50,739 nucleotides of DNA, from NCBI RefSeq assembly GCF_001730525.1, contig NZ_MDFN01000036.1:1-50739 (forward strand). The letters are read 5' to 3'. The notes under the pieces are model-generated. The model saw only the letters and a program-made list of their open reading frames with translations. It was not told where the DNA came from and searched no databases. This document shows, one piece after another, positions 26,717 through 36,538 of the stretch (its first letter is position 1; each line of letters starts with the position of its first letter). The position numbers and the translations under genes are program-made. Origin of the DNA: Arcticibacter eurypsychrophilus. Its GTDB lineage: Bacteria; Bacteroidota; Bacteroidia; Sphingobacteriales; Sphingobacteriaceae.

Positions 26717-27715
26717 TCAAGATTGCTTCTGTTTAAGATTGATTAACATTTTAGCCATATGAATAGTAAACTTTTGATGACTGTTAAAAAGTGCAAATGG
26801 TAAACAAGCAGCAACTTGCAACCCCTTTGACCAAGTAATAGAGGAGTTCGTTTTCAACAGCGTTTTGAAGTACCCGAAACGACCATTTAAAGCTGATTTA
26901 AATGCATTCCTATAATGATAAGAACAAATCTCATAATTAAAGTATGCGATAAGTTTTTTTCGGTCATAATGCGAATCTAACTCCTTTATGAGATATTCGT
27001 AAATCATAATATGCTGAAGATAGAATTCTCCTTTTTGACTAAGATAATTAGAAGCTACGTTATCATGCCGCCTAATATAAACAGTTGATTCATTTTGTAT
27101 TCCCATAGAAACTTTACTTACCGCACGACTCCAGAATTCAAAATCACCTGCAGCAGGTAAATTTTGATTGAAGTAGCCAATATCAGCAACAAGCTGAGTA
27201 CGCAAACTTACATTAGAGAGATTACCCGGAATATTTCCAAAAATAAAAAGCCAAAGAGTCGCTTCATTCCGACTAAGAATTTCAGGCATAATCCTATTTT
27301 GAAGATCAACAATACGTCTAATTGATGCGTCTGTTTCATTATGATTAAATCTTACAAAGCCTATATCAGGCGAAGCTTTTTCCCAATACTTAACAATAGT
27401 ATAAAGAGATGATGACCCTGTAAAATAATCATCTGCACATAAAATCTGACTTATTGTAGCGTTCGCTTGTGTAAATAGGAAATTAATATTCCCCATAATA
27501 CCCAGATTTTTCTCCTGTTTAAAGATCTTTATTCGTGAATCATTCAGGCTATCCAGATATTCTCTTGTTCCATCAGTTGATCCATTATCGCTGACCAAGA
27601 GCTCCCAATCCTTAAAATCTTGTATCAATACAGATTCAATACATTCCTTTATATAAGGGAGTCCATTCCATACAGGAGTAAGAATAGAAATTATTGGTTT
27701 TTCTATCATATACAT
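26717..27715 (-). CDS. family 2 glycosyltransferase
   Basis: A 332-aa GT-A fold enzyme. N-terminal: ISILTPVWNGLPYIKECIES, then the nucleotide-sugar motifs VSDNGSTDGTREYL (residues about 41-54) and CADDYFTG (DxD-like, near 94). The middle has the acceptor-side ED/FEFWSRAV pattern (GDFEFWSRAV near 180), the probable base region. No signal peptide; a weak hydrophobic stretch near the C-terminus (VAACLPFALFN) may contact the membrane. It adds one sugar during repeat-unit assembly at the inner leaflet. The true start may be Met3 (MIEKP). It is the last glycosyltransferase of the operon, 10 bp after the preceding gene. Confidence 0.92.
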   Translation of the reverse strand: MYMIEKPIISILTPVWNGLPYIKECIESVLIQDFKDWELLVSDNGSTDGTREYLDSLNDSRIKIFKQEKNLGIMGNINFLFTQANATISQILCADDYFTGSSSLYTIVKYWEKASPDIGFVRFNHNETDASIRRIVDLQNRIMPEILSRNEATLWLFIFGNIPGNLSNVSLRTQLVADIGYFNQNLPAAGDFEFWSRAVSKVSMGIQNESTVYIRRHDNVASNYLSQKGEFYLQHIMIYEYLIKELDSHYDRKKLIAYFNYEICSYHYRNAFKSALNGRFGYFKTLLKTNSSITWSKGLQVAACLPFALFNSHQKFTIHMAKMLINLKQKQS

Positions 27716-27725
27716 TCTATATTAA

Positions 27726-28817
27726 TTAAATACTATTCGCATAAACCGCGATACTTTGAAAACATTTTTCATACTGCGTGGCTACTATATTCGGATGAAA
27801 TAAACGCTCAGCGCGTTTCTTCGCCATTTCACCTAAATGCATCATATATATATTATCTTCAATCAATCGAAGTAACGCATTTGCAATATGTTTTGAAGAT
27901 CCAAATGGCACATAAATAGCTGTATTGTCCAATATTTCTTTGCGTGTTTCGTCATCATCCGTTATAATGGCACATTTACACATCATCGCCTCTATCAATA
28001 CCAAGCCATAAGATTCCTGTCTTGGGACTAAAACAAAGATAGAGGCTTCCTGCATTAGTTGAATAACCTCACGGTGTGGAAGTTCAGCGTGCCAAGTGAT
28101 GTGAATATCAGACTTTGGTTGTGGCTTATCTTTCGACACAATTGTAACACATACTTGGTGCAATTTCAGGAAATCAGACCCTAGTGAATCAAGAGCTTCT
28201 ACCAGTTCATGCAAACCTTTACGTTTTCCTTCACGTCCAATAAATAGCACATGAATGCCCTTCTTATTCGATTCATTATTCTCTACTCTACTATTCGGAA
28301 GTGATATCCCAGGCAGGAAAAATGGTATAGCAACCGTTTTCTTTTCAAACTCTGGGCGATAGCTCAGAAATCGTTGTCGACCGCCTTCCGTATGAAAATG
28401 AATCAAAGAAGCTTTATCTACTCTTCTCGCTAAATCATCTGCTTCTTTCTGACGATCTGTGAGTACCCCAAATAGATCCTTTACGTAATGATCAGTCATA
28501 AATCCAGCGGTTACAAAAACTGGGGTCGCACCTACTGATTTAAAAAAAATGTCTTTGCTTAAAGGTGCGCCATAAAGGTAAATTACATCATTATCCTGTT
28601 TGCTGTTTTTTAACCCGTGATACATTGAAATAGACTTCCCCGTTATGCGCTCAACAACCCGATTAATATTAAAACTTAATGTATAACCAGAATTCGCAAT
28701 GAAATTAGTTTCCAAATCAGTAAAATCTTGTATTCGTGCAAATGATTGCACGACTCGCTGATCCGTGTTATAGAACCCTAAAATCCAGGAAGGGCAATAA
28801 ATACCAACTTTTGTCAT
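27726..28817 (-). CDS. family 4-type glycosyltransferase (GT-B)
   Basis: A 363-aa retaining GT-B enzyme. The C-terminal half is clear: VLFIGREGKRKGLHELVEAL (residues about 190-210), SIFVLVPRQESYGLVLIEAM (the E-x7-E motif that binds the donor), then CAIITDDDETRKEIL. The N-terminal acceptor domain includes KVGIYCPSW and HFHTEGGRQRFL. It is cytosolic, probably membrane-associated, and transfers a sugar onto the lipid-linked repeat unit. Neighbouring genes are all glycosyltransferases with gaps of 10-65 bp. Donor and linkage cannot be told from sequence. Confidence 0.92.
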   Translation of the reverse strand: MTKVGIYCPSWILGFYNTDQRVVQSFARIQDFTDLETNFIANSGYTLSFNINRVVERITGKSISMYHGLKNSKQDNDVIYLYGAPLSKDIFFKSVGATPVFVTAGFMTDHYVKDLFGVLTDRQKEADDLARRVDKASLIHFHTEGGRQRFLSYRPEFEKKTVAIPFFLPGISLPNSRVENNESNKKGIHVLFIGREGKRKGLHELVEALDSLGSDFLKLHQVCVTIVSKDKPQPKSDIHITWHAELPHREVIQLMQEASIFVLVPRQESYGLVLIEAMMCKCAIITDDDETRKEILDNTAIYVPFGSSKHIANALLRLIEDNIYMMHLGEMAKKRAERLFHPNIVATQYEKCFQSIAVYANSI

Positions 28818-28882
28818 AATGGTGTAGTATATAAAAATGAACTGAATCGTTTAAACGACTTATATTAAAAATTAATTTCTTA

Positions 28883-29941
28883 TTATCTTAATTCACTAAA
28901 AGCAGTAACTCTATTTGATCCCTTTAATTCCTTCAATTGCTTGGTAACCAATTTGTCTATTGTTTTTATCGCCTTTTTATTATGAAACAGAGTACATACA
29001 GCAGCATAGTTTTTTTCAATCAGTCCCTTGTAATCAGAAGGATTTCTAAGTATATTTTTAATTTGATCAACCGGGTTGTTCCAATCAACCTCAATCACAG
29101 GATTATAATCCAAAAGGTATTGCACTTCTAGAGGGGCAGAACCAATTATCAAACTCTTTGAAGCCATAGCTTGCAAATACCGAATAGTTAAAGTAGATAC
29201 ATTACCGGCAAGATCAGGATGAGTAAGCGAGCGGGGAAAACAAATACATATTTGCGCATCTGCTAAACCATCAATAAAGCTTTCCTGAGTAGGGAATTGT
29301 AAATTCTGCTTCAGCCCTTGCACTGCAACATCCGTTTTATCATTTCTTTCCTGATACACATAACGAATTTGGTTTTGCTTACAGCCTTCTTCTATAACAT
29401 TATGATATTTCATATAAGAGCGGCCAAAAGAAAGAATATGAATACTGCGCTGGTCCCAGGGTTTAAATTTAAAATTATCAGGATTGATAGTTTCCGGTAC
29501 CCACTGCACTGCACAATTAGGTATATGAAGTTTTCTAAAATGTTCAGTTGCCTGGTAACTGGATAATAAAAGCAATTGGATCTTACTTTTGCGTACCAGC
29601 TGCTCAACTTCTTTAAATCGAGGCTCCCAAACATCATATGTCCATAATACCCGCAAATCGCAATCGTAGCTATAATAAGGAAATGACTTTGAGTGTAAAT
29701 AATAAGCATAAGGAAGACCTAAACTTATTACAGCACCAGGTATTTTAAACTCCTTTAATACAGGGCTTAAAAACCTGTTCATCCATGTATATAGACGGGT
29801 AGAAATTTTGCTAGGTGCAAAAAGCACAATCCCTTTTTTGATGTTCCAATGACTGTTTTGAGCACAGTATTGTTCAAAATCTCCTAACAAAACCAAATCA
29901 GGACTATTATTTCGAATTCTGGATGTGATTAATGTTATCAT
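28883..29941 (-). CDS. GT-B-like glycosyltransferase, divergent
   Basis: A 352-aa protein that fits a GT-B fold but without the canonical E-x7-E. Features: an N-terminal Rossmann-like half (GIVLFAPSKISTRLYTWMNR, LRVLWTYDVWEPRFKEVEQL), a linker with QWVPETINPDNFKF, as in GT4/CgeB-like enzymes, and a C-terminal donor half with IHILSFGRSYMKYHNVIEEG, ADAQICICFPRSLTHPD and IRYLQAMASKSLIIG. The position inside the glycosyltransferase block supports the call. Its exact CAZy family is uncertain. It probably adds one residue of the repeat unit. Confidence 0.8.
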   Translation of the reverse strand: MITLITSRIRNNSPDLVLLGDFEQYCAQNSHWNIKKGIVLFAPSKISTRLYTWMNRFLSPVLKEFKIPGAVISLGLPYAYYLHSKSFPYYSYDCDLRVLWTYDVWEPRFKEVEQLVRKSKIQLLLLSSYQATEHFRKLHIPNCAVQWVPETINPDNFKFKPWDQRSIHILSFGRSYMKYHNVIEEGCKQNQIRYVYQERNDKTDVAVQGLKQNLQFPTQESFIDGLADAQICICFPRSLTHPDLAGNVSTLTIRYLQAMASKSLIIGSAPLEVQYLLDYNPVIEVDWNNPVDQIKNILRNPSDYKGLIEKNYAAVCTLFHNKKAIKTIDKLVTKQLKELKGSNRVTAFSELR

Positions 29942-29979
29942 GAATAGAGTATATATGTATGACCAAAAAATAAATTCAA

Positions 29980-31176
29980 TTAAACACGGATGGTATGACG
30001 GTTAACAATTTTTTGATAAATAACCTCAATGCTGTTCATAGCAAGATCATGATCAAATCTTTTTGCATTATTAATAGCGGCTTCTACGACAATATGGCGT
30101 TCTTCATCTGATAGATCAATAACCTTGCTTACTACTTTTGCTGCTTCAACAGCCCATTCCTGAATTGCGGGCCCATGATCCGGACGGAGAGGAATAAGAA
30201 ATCCTGCATCACCAGCCACTTCAGACATTGGAGCTTCATCGGTGGTAATAACCAAACAGCCGCAAACCATTGCTTCAGCAATAGGCCATCCAAATCCTTC
30301 TGCCAGCGATGGAAATACAAACACAGAAGCACCCGCATATGCTAAACGTACATCCTGATCCACTAACTTGCAGATGATATGAATATCATTTTTGAAAGGA
30401 GATTGCTCAAGTGTCTTGGCTAATTGAGGAGAAAGACCCTCGCCTACAAGTAACAGCGGCAATTTAACCTTGCTTTTAGTTCGCCATGCATTGTAAATTT
30501 CTATAACTCCCGAACGATTTTTATACCATTGGTTATTACCAACGTGCAAAATGTAACCTGGTCTTAAATCCAGACCAACTTTCTTCCCCAGTATAACTCT
30601 TGCTTCAAATAAATCAAAAGGAGCAAATGTTTTAACTATACCATTATAAACCACATCAGTAGATAAAGGGTATTCAGGAAAAAATTTAAGCAATTCATCT
30701 TGTGTCTTTTTAGAACCAGAGATAAAGTGTTTTCCTTTAGTAAGCCCTTTCCGGATTAAGTTTTGATATTGTCTTCCGGTCCAACTTATCTTAATATCAG
30801 TTATTTTACCAGATGCTGAAGCTTGAGCCAAAAAATCATGACAATGGACAACATGATGTCGGTTTGCCACCAAAGGAACCCAAGGCCCTTGTGCCTGATC
30901 TGTAAAAACAAAAAGAGTATCCGCAGAACATTCTTTTAGCAATTCATGAACGCGGGCAGGAAACACAATATATTGATCGATATAGCCCATCCATTTTTTC
31001 ATACTTCCTTTCAATGGAAGATTAAAAAAACTGGACTTAGGAGCCCATATTTCAACATGATGACCACGCTCCTCCATTCCATCGGCCATCATCTTTGTAA
31101 ATCGAGGCATACTCGAGAACTTTGGCCTAATCTGATCACCAAAAAAATCAGGATTTGAAAATACAACAATATTCAT
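29980..31176 (-). CDS. family 4 glycosyltransferase (GT-B)
   Basis: A 398-aa GT4 enzyme with both halves recognisable. The acceptor half starts MNIVVFSNPDFFGD and contains HHVVHCHDFLAQ. The donor half has GYILHVGNNQWYKNRSGVIE, LPLLLVGEGLSP, and ASVFVFPSLAEGFGWPIAEA, a complete E-x7-E, followed by GCLVITTDEAPMSEVAGDAG. It is cytosolic. The closest general type is the mannosyl- or galactosyl-transferases of capsule loci, but the donor cannot be fixed. Gap of 6 bp to the upstream CgeB-like gene suggests coupled translation. Confidence 0.93.
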   Translation of the reverse strand: MNIVVFSNPDFFGDQIRPKFSSMPRFTKMMADGMEERGHHVEIWAPKSSFFNLPLKGSMKKWMGYIDQYIVFPARVHELLKECSADTLFVFTDQAQGPWVPLVANRHHVVHCHDFLAQASASGKITDIKISWTGRQYQNLIRKGLTKGKHFISGSKKTQDELLKFFPEYPLSTDVVYNGIVKTFAPFDLFEARVILGKKVGLDLRPGYILHVGNNQWYKNRSGVIEIYNAWRTKSKVKLPLLLVGEGLSPQLAKTLEQSPFKNDIHIICKLVDQDVRLAYAGASVFVFPSLAEGFGWPIAEAMVCGCLVITTDEAPMSEVAGDAGFLIPLRPDHGPAIQEWAVEAAKVVSKVIDLSDEERHIVVEAAINNAKRFDHDLAMNSIEVIYQKIVNRHTIRV

Positions 31177-31182
31177 GTGAGA

Positions 31183-32232
31183 TCAGCTAGTAATTAACTC
31201 GGTTAACTTATTCATTTCATCCAGAATGCTTTGGCAGATATCCTCATTGCCAACAGAATTCGATCTTACCCTTTGCATACCAGCCTGACGAATACTTTCG
31301 CGCCTTGCATCATTAGACAAAAGTTCACTGCAAACTGCTGCACATTCTTTCGCATCAGCCCAAAAAACAGCTTCCACACCTTCTGTGTACATCTCCAAAT
31401 GCTCTGTAGTGCGTTCAGCACATAACAGTCCTCCAGCATACGGAATTTCTAAGGATCTGGTGGTATGTAAATCCCTATTACCTTTAGAAAGGAGGCCTAA
31501 ACATATTTTCGCACCCTGCATTGCTGCCACATAGTCCCTACCACTCAAACTACCACCACCATACACGAATTTTAAGCTATTCCAATAAGGCGACTTTTGC
31601 CATCGGTCTCCCCAAATACGAATGGGAATATTGTACTTCATCAATTCCAAAAAGAACTCATCCCTCTTTTCATGACGCATCCATGTACCAATAAAAACAA
31701 CTTCCGACTTAAATCTTGCAGGGATATCGGCTACTTGAATATAGGGTTGATGGGAAACTTCATCATAACTTCTCAGAACACGCAGCACGCGTTTTGCACC
31801 CAGCTTGATACATTCCCTTTCAGTTTCTTCTCTAACTACTACTACCTGATCATAATAAGGTAATGCCTTAATAAGCGAATCAAATTTACGACCATCTCGC
31901 TTACCTGTAGGGTCGTCAATATTGTACAGCACAATTGGGATGTTGAAAGTTTTTAAAATTTTCAAACACTGAGGTCCTAATAATTCCCCACCATCAACCC
32001 AAATAAGATCAGGTTTTTGTACGGTATGAATAATATCCTTTGCCCATTGATTAATTCGGTTCTGCATAAAAAAATAACCAGTGCGAAAATGTATAAATTC
32101 AAACCTCCGGCTGGTGAATATCTCATATGGATCTTTTTGTATGATCACATGCCCTAGCCGTTCAAGTGACTTAGCCCTGTGTGCCGCTGTTGAATTTAAA
32201 TTACTATCTCCAATATAAATGATATTAGCCAT
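31183..32232 (-). CDS. CgeB-like glycosyltransferase (glycosyl transferases group 1_2)
   Basis: A 349-aa GT-B protein of the CgeB / Glyco_trans_1_2 type. N-terminal: NIIYIGDSNLNSTAAHRAKS and PDLIWVDGGELLGPQCLKIL, then NIPIVLYNIDDPTGKRDGRK. C-terminal: SEVVFIGTWMRHEKRDEFFL, IPIRIWGDRW, KICLGLLSKGNRDLHTTRSL, EIPYAGG, and the characteristic H-x-E-M-Y near the donor pocket (EHLEMYTEGVEAVFW). Its start overlaps the end of the polymerase gene by 8 bp. It is likely one of the assembly enzymes of the exopolysaccharide repeat unit. Confidence 0.88.
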   Translation of the reverse strand: MANIIYIGDSNLNSTAAHRAKSLERLGHVIIQKDPYEIFTSRRFEFIHFRTGYFFMQNRINQWAKDIIHTVQKPDLIWVDGGELLGPQCLKILKTFNIPIVLYNIDDPTGKRDGRKFDSLIKALPYYDQVVVVREETERECIKLGAKRVLRVLRSYDEVSHQPYIQVADIPARFKSEVVFIGTWMRHEKRDEFFLELMKYNIPIRIWGDRWQKSPYWNSLKFVYGGGSLSGRDYVAAMQGAKICLGLLSKGNRDLHTTRSLEIPYAGGLLCAERTTEHLEMYTEGVEAVFWADAKECAAVCSELLSNDARRESIRQAGMQRVRSNSVGNEDICQSILDEMNKLTELITS

Positions 32233-33913
32233 AAACGTTTTTATTTAGGTTAGAGTTAGAGAACAGTGCCGGAATATATTTACAGGCCACACGTGTAAAC
32301 TGATACATAAAAAAATAAAGTAAAATCATTTGAAACCAGCCTCTTAAGAGAAAGGTACCTAGTCCAGCCACACTTTCAGTAGGCAGAAACTGGAATATAG
32401 AAGTAAGTGCTAATAACCCGCAAACGCTGAAACATAATTGAGGCCGAATACCTGATATGGAAAGACCATATTGTTTTTTTATAAAAACCAATTTATCAAA
32501 TAACAGATATATCGGTATAATACCTATACCGAGTATTAATAAGTACCAAAGCCCAAAAGCACCCATGCCAGTACCCGCAAAATGACCTGTCCTGAATCCT
32601 CCATATGCCGACTTTCCGGCACCAGCCAAACTGTAAATGTAATCACCAAATGAAACTGAATAAACCATTTCCTTGTCAACAGAGGGATGAAGTACCTTTA
32701 AAATTGGTGTAGGAAGAGCTCCCCATACATAATCTATAGAAAATTTTTGCAAGGAAGGATTGTTATCACCAATTTTAGCAGCCTGTACCAGACTGGCATC
32801 ATTGAACTTTAAATTAGCAAATCGGGCTGTAAAAATATTGTCCAGATACCTTTCATCCCAATCACCCTGCGCCTCATTATCATTCAACCGACGCAACGAA
32901 ATTGCTTTCTTATTGCTAAAAGCATCTAGTGTCAAGTCAATTAATTCCGACTTGGAGATGTCCTCCCGCTGCGATCTAACTATAACCATTGCCGTACCCA
33001 AATCAGCCATAGGGCCAGTAATTAACCAAAACCCAACTACCGAAAAAATTAACGTTTTAAATGAAATTGAAGGTGACTTGAATACCCCAACAAGCAAACC
33101 CAGTAAATAAGAAAATCCAACTGATGTAAATCCTATCATAAATGCCCCCCTGCTATTACGGGCCATACTGATAATGAAAAGCAGGATTGTAAAAGCAATT
33201 AAAAAAGAAATGGTTCTTCTTGTGATACTTTTCTCACTACCATATAAAGAGGTGAATGGTATAAAATAAGGTGCGTAGCCAAACGGTAGTAGGGCAAAGA
33301 TTGCTTTTTCAGATACATTGCCCGCTACCTCAGTAGCTATCGTTGGTGAAAAGAAAAATACGTAAATATTTGCCGCTAATCCTATCGCGCCCATACTCCA
33401 TAACTGCAATTCGCTTGGTGGCTCGAAAAAGCCCGCCCTGCTTAATAGCGAATTACTTCCTCTATAGGTGTTTATTGGTAGTAAACGATAAACATAATGA
33501 GCAATTACTAATACAAAAAGCGCTGCTGTGGAATGAAAAAATACTTGTAAAGGGAGTTCCAGATTATATACAACAGGCTTGCCTTCTAAAAGAGTAAAAA
33601 GTATTGGAAAATATAACTGTGTGGATGCAAAACCGATTACTAAGAAAGCAGACAAAGGATAACTATTTAACACATCACGCTGTAAAAAAACTTTAGAAGT
33701 AATCGTCCAGGCAATTAATATACACCCAATAGCTATAAAATTCTCATTAGTTGAAAAAATAAGCGCTTGTAAAAAAGCGGCAATCAGAAGGATTACCCAC
33801 GACCATTTCACCAGCTTTGTGACGAATATTCCATTATCCTCAACCTCTATTTTAGCCCTTCTCTTTCTTAACTTTAATGTACGTGCGCCAAAGCGATCTA
33901 TCACATTATTCAT
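32225..33913 (-). CDS. Wzy-like polysaccharide polymerase (O-antigen polymerase type)
   Basis: A 562-aa inner membrane protein with about 12 hydrophobic segments (WSWVILLIAAFLQALIFS, IAIGCILIAWTITSKVF, AFTILLFIISMARNSRGAF, ILGIGIIPIYLLFD). A long hydrophilic loop of about 120 residues (roughly 300-430, SQREDISKSELIDLTLDAFS to SLAGAGKSAYGGF) lies before the last membrane segments, the arrangement expected of Wzy polymerases, with conserved-looking arginines (MARNSRG; GGFRTGHFAG). It would join repeat units on the periplasmic side. Sequence identity in this family is low, so the call rests on topology and on its place after the flippase gene. An O-antigen ligase is the main alternative. Confidence 0.8.
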   Translation of the reverse strand: MNNVIDRFGARTLKLRKRRAKIEVEDNGIFVTKLVKWSWVILLIAAFLQALIFSTNENFIAIGCILIAWTITSKVFLQRDVLNSYPLSAFLVIGFASTQLYFPILFTLLEGKPVVYNLELPLQVFFHSTAALFVLVIAHYVYRLLPINTYRGSNSLLSRAGFFEPPSELQLWSMGAIGLAANIYVFFFSPTIATEVAGNVSEKAIFALLPFGYAPYFIPFTSLYGSEKSITRRTISFLIAFTILLFIISMARNSRGAFMIGFTSVGFSYLLGLLVGVFKSPSISFKTLIFSVVGFWLITGPMADLGTAMVIVRSQREDISKSELIDLTLDAFSNKKAISLRRLNDNEAQGDWDERYLDNIFTARFANLKFNDASLVQAAKIGDNNPSLQKFSIDYVWGALPTPILKVLHPSVDKEMVYSVSFGDYIYSLAGAGKSAYGGFRTGHFAGTGMGAFGLWYLLILGIGIIPIYLLFDKLVFIKKQYGLSISGIRPQLCFSVCGLLALTSIFQFLPTESVAGLGTFLLRGWFQMILLYFFMYQFTRVACKYIPALFSNSNLNKNVYG

Positions 33914-33955
33914 ATTTTTAACTATTTATCAGGTAAAATTTAAGGACATGACGCC

Positions 33956-35503
33956 TTAACTATTAGAAAAAAGAAACTTAACTCCTGGCAAATTAATCAC
34001 TAAACGCATTGCATGTTGGGTAGCTAACACAGGCAAGGTATGCCAGTACCTCCAGAAATTCCAAAACAAAGCCAGCATAGAAATGCATATAATAATCCAT
34101 TTGTACTGTGGCAGCCAGATCATACCACTCATGGAAATTGCCGCAATCCATACTGAAATAAGTGCTCTGTTAAAAGATCGTTGAGGCCATATAAGTTCAT
34201 GTTGTGATAGCCATTGTTTTGCAACCATACTGTATGCAACACAAGCAATAATTTCGGCGAGCAATATGGCCATTCCTGCTCCCATGATTCCGAACAAAGG
34301 CACTAAAATAACTATACCTAAAATGACTACCCCTGCTGTTAATGACGAAATAGTAATTTGCTGTTTGAGTAAATTATTACCTCTTACAACTGATATTGCA
34401 GGTTGCGATATCGCATATACCAACACACCAAGAGAGAGAAGAGCGAAAAGCCAGTGATTAAAAGGAATTTGACCACGCGTCCATGCCCTATAAAGAGGTT
34501 CAAAAACAGCTTGTAAAACTATTAACGCAGGAGCCATAAGAGCTATAGCAACTACCCATACTGTACTGAAAGCTATATTACTACGAACTTGATCCCTCTG
34601 GTGTAAAAAACGCATCAGATCAGGCATAAGTGGGTTAGTAATCGTATGCAATCCCTGCATGGCGACGTTTGCACCAGTTCGCATAGTAGCAAAAGCCGCC
34701 AGACCAATAGCTCCTACAAATGGAGTTAAAAATAATCTTGCACCCTGCTGACGAAAGTTTTCGAACAGATTGGTTACCGATATAACTGATGAACGAACAA
34801 AAATCTGCCATCCCAGCATTAAAGAAGGGAACACAATTTTAACCCCCTCTTTGCGAAGTAAGCGGATCATATCCACATATATTGGGACATCGGATAACAC
34901 CCTGACAATGGCCAAGATTATACCGGTATATAACAATCCTGCTCCATTCATCACTGCGATAGCAGGTGTAAGATTCATCAGTACCGATGCAAAAATACCC
35001 CACCAAGCCATTCTCGGATAGTAGCCAAAGACAGATAATACACGATTTAATAAACCACCAATACTGCCACAGATAAGCCATGCCGCACCTTGCAATAGCA
35101 AAACAATGCCTGCGTCGTATATGGTATTAGTATTATTTATTCTGGTTAACCTTTCTCCTAAAAGGTGAGGCAATATTCCCCAAAAAACTGCCCCTATCAT
35201 TATAACAATCTGAATGATGCCTAACACCACACCAATAAAGATACTTGAACATAAATATTCACTTATTTTTGAAAGATCTTCCCTTCCAATTTTCAAAAAC
35301 TCATACCCTAAATATTCTTGAAAGCCAAGATCGAGTGAGTTAAGGATAGCAGCAAAAGATAAAATAGCGAGCCATAAGCCATACGTTTCAACCCTCCAAT
35401 ATGTAAGATATATGGGTACAAGAGCTAATTGTGTCAACAAGTTTATACCTATTTGCACCCATGCAGCAACAGTCCCCGATATTAATCTTGATGATACAGA
35501 CAT
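33956..35503 (-). CDS. Wzx-type polysaccharide flippase (MATE-like)
   Basis: A 515-aa inner membrane protein with about 12-14 helices. It begins SSRLISGTVAAWVQIGINLL, the typical first helix of the polysaccharide-synthase/MVF family, and later has LYLTYWRVETYGLWLAILSF-like segments, GIVILVPLFGIMGAGMAILL and AEIIACVAYSMVA. It should flip lipid-linked repeat units from the inner to the outer leaflet for polymerisation by the neighbouring Wzy-like protein. It starts 10 bp after the WaaE-like glycosyltransferase gene. Confidence 0.92.
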   Translation of the reverse strand: MSVSSRLISGTVAAWVQIGINLLTQLALVPIYLTYWRVETYGLWLAILSFAAILNSLDLGFQEYLGYEFLKIGREDLSKISEYLCSSIFIGVVLGIIQIVIMIGAVFWGILPHLLGERLTRINNTNTIYDAGIVLLLQGAAWLICGSIGGLLNRVLSVFGYYPRMAWWGIFASVLMNLTPAIAVMNGAGLLYTGIILAIVRVLSDVPIYVDMIRLLRKEGVKIVFPSLMLGWQIFVRSSVISVTNLFENFRQQGARLFLTPFVGAIGLAAFATMRTGANVAMQGLHTITNPLMPDLMRFLHQRDQVRSNIAFSTVWVVAIALMAPALIVLQAVFEPLYRAWTRGQIPFNHWLFALLSLGVLVYAISQPAISVVRGNNLLKQQITISSLTAGVVILGIVILVPLFGIMGAGMAILLAEIIACVAYSMVAKQWLSQHELIWPQRSFNRALISVWIAAISMSGMIWLPQYKWIIICISMLALFWNFWRYWHTLPVLATQHAMRLVINLPGVKFLFSNS

Positions 35504-35512
35504 AAATTATTA

Positions 35513-36520
35513 TTAATTGCTTTGGATAAACCGAAGTCTTCTGCTTAATACATACAGGTTATCAATTACCCTTAGCATAGTGGAAACTACTTTATTTGGT
35601 TTCTTAATAGGCCATTCAGGCACTTCTCTTCCACTTTTATGAGCTGCATACCAACAAGCCTCCCAATCAAAATCCCATATATTGTCTACATGAAATTTAC
35701 TATACCCATACTCCTTAAAATACTTAAGTACTTCAAAATCCTGATATGAAAATTTAGGCTCCTTAAATACTTTCAAATTAATATTTCTGTTTTCCCAGCC
35801 TGCTAACCATTCTTGTGGAGTATTTTCAATACGATTCATATTAAAATTCAACTTAGTTGGGTTATAGGCATATCTCCTGATATAAAAGCCACTAGTCTTT
35901 TTTACGTTTTCCAGCACCGCGTAATATCTCATTTTCGAATAACTCACCTTCATTCGGGAAAATATAAAATGGACAATTTTAATATCATCAATATACATAT
36001 CCTTGCCAGCAGGGTTATGAGGCACACGTCTGGAATGTATCATTGTAGGCTTATGACTATTGCCATCATCTACGTAACCAATAGGATAATACGATTCGTG
36101 ACTATTGCCTCTTATGCATTTTTTTTTATCATTTAATAGATCTGACCTTTCAAAATACAAAGAAGTCCCTGGTTCCAATTCCCTTATCGTATCCCAGGTT
36201 TGTTTAAAAAGCAGACTATCGGCAGAAATCAATTCGTCGGAATCTAAACCAAGTAGAATTCTCTTTTCTTGTGGAAATATCTTTCTGGCCGTTTCAATTA
36301 ATAAGACCTGCCTCGCGTCTTCGCAAAAACCATCATTATTGTTATTTATTAAATGAACTTTAGGAAATTTTGAGCAAATAACCCTACTGTTATCCGTTGA
36401 TTGCTGATCAGCAATAATGATACAATCAGCAAACAGACTCGTAACTTCAAGAAACTGCTCCAAAATCCAATCTTCATTTTTAACAGGAGTAAGGACAATA
36501 ATTTTAGCTTTTTCAATCAT
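35513..36520 (-). CDS. family 2 glycosyltransferase (WaaE-like)
   Basis: A 335-aa GT2 enzyme. N-terminus KIIVLTPVKNEDWILEQFLE, donor motif IIIADQQSTDNSRVI (residues about 34-48) and LLGLDSDELIS (DSD, near 88). The acceptor side contains HESYYPIGYVDDGNSHKPTM, and later residues (DDIKIVHFIFSRMKVSYSKM) give a histidine often seen in this family. This resembles the glucosyl- or galactosyl-transferases of the WaaE/KdtX group. No membrane helix. It is the first glycosyltransferase after the tyrosine kinase in the operon, so it might add the second sugar, but order of genes does not prove order of action. Confidence 0.9.
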   Translation of the reverse strand: MIEKAKIIVLTPVKNEDWILEQFLEVTSLFADCIIIADQQSTDNSRVICSKFPKVHLINNNNDGFCEDARQVLLIETARKIFPQEKRILLGLDSDELISADSLLFKQTWDTIRELEPGTSLYFERSDLLNDKKKCIRGNSHESYYPIGYVDDGNSHKPTMIHSRRVPHNPAGKDMYIDDIKIVHFIFSRMKVSYSKMRYYAVLENVKKTSGFYIRRYAYNPTKLNFNMNRIENTPQEWLAGWENRNINLKVFKEPKFSYQDFEVLKYFKEYGYSKFHVDNIWDFDWEACWYAAHKSGREVPEWPIKKPNKVVSTMLRVIDNLYVLSRRLRFIQSN

Positions 36521-36538
36521 AAAAACTATAAAATCAGG

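Noticed and set aside
32760-33110. 116-codon plus-strand frame
   Set aside because: It is antisense to the polymerase gene, which has a convincing membrane topology and tight operon spacing.
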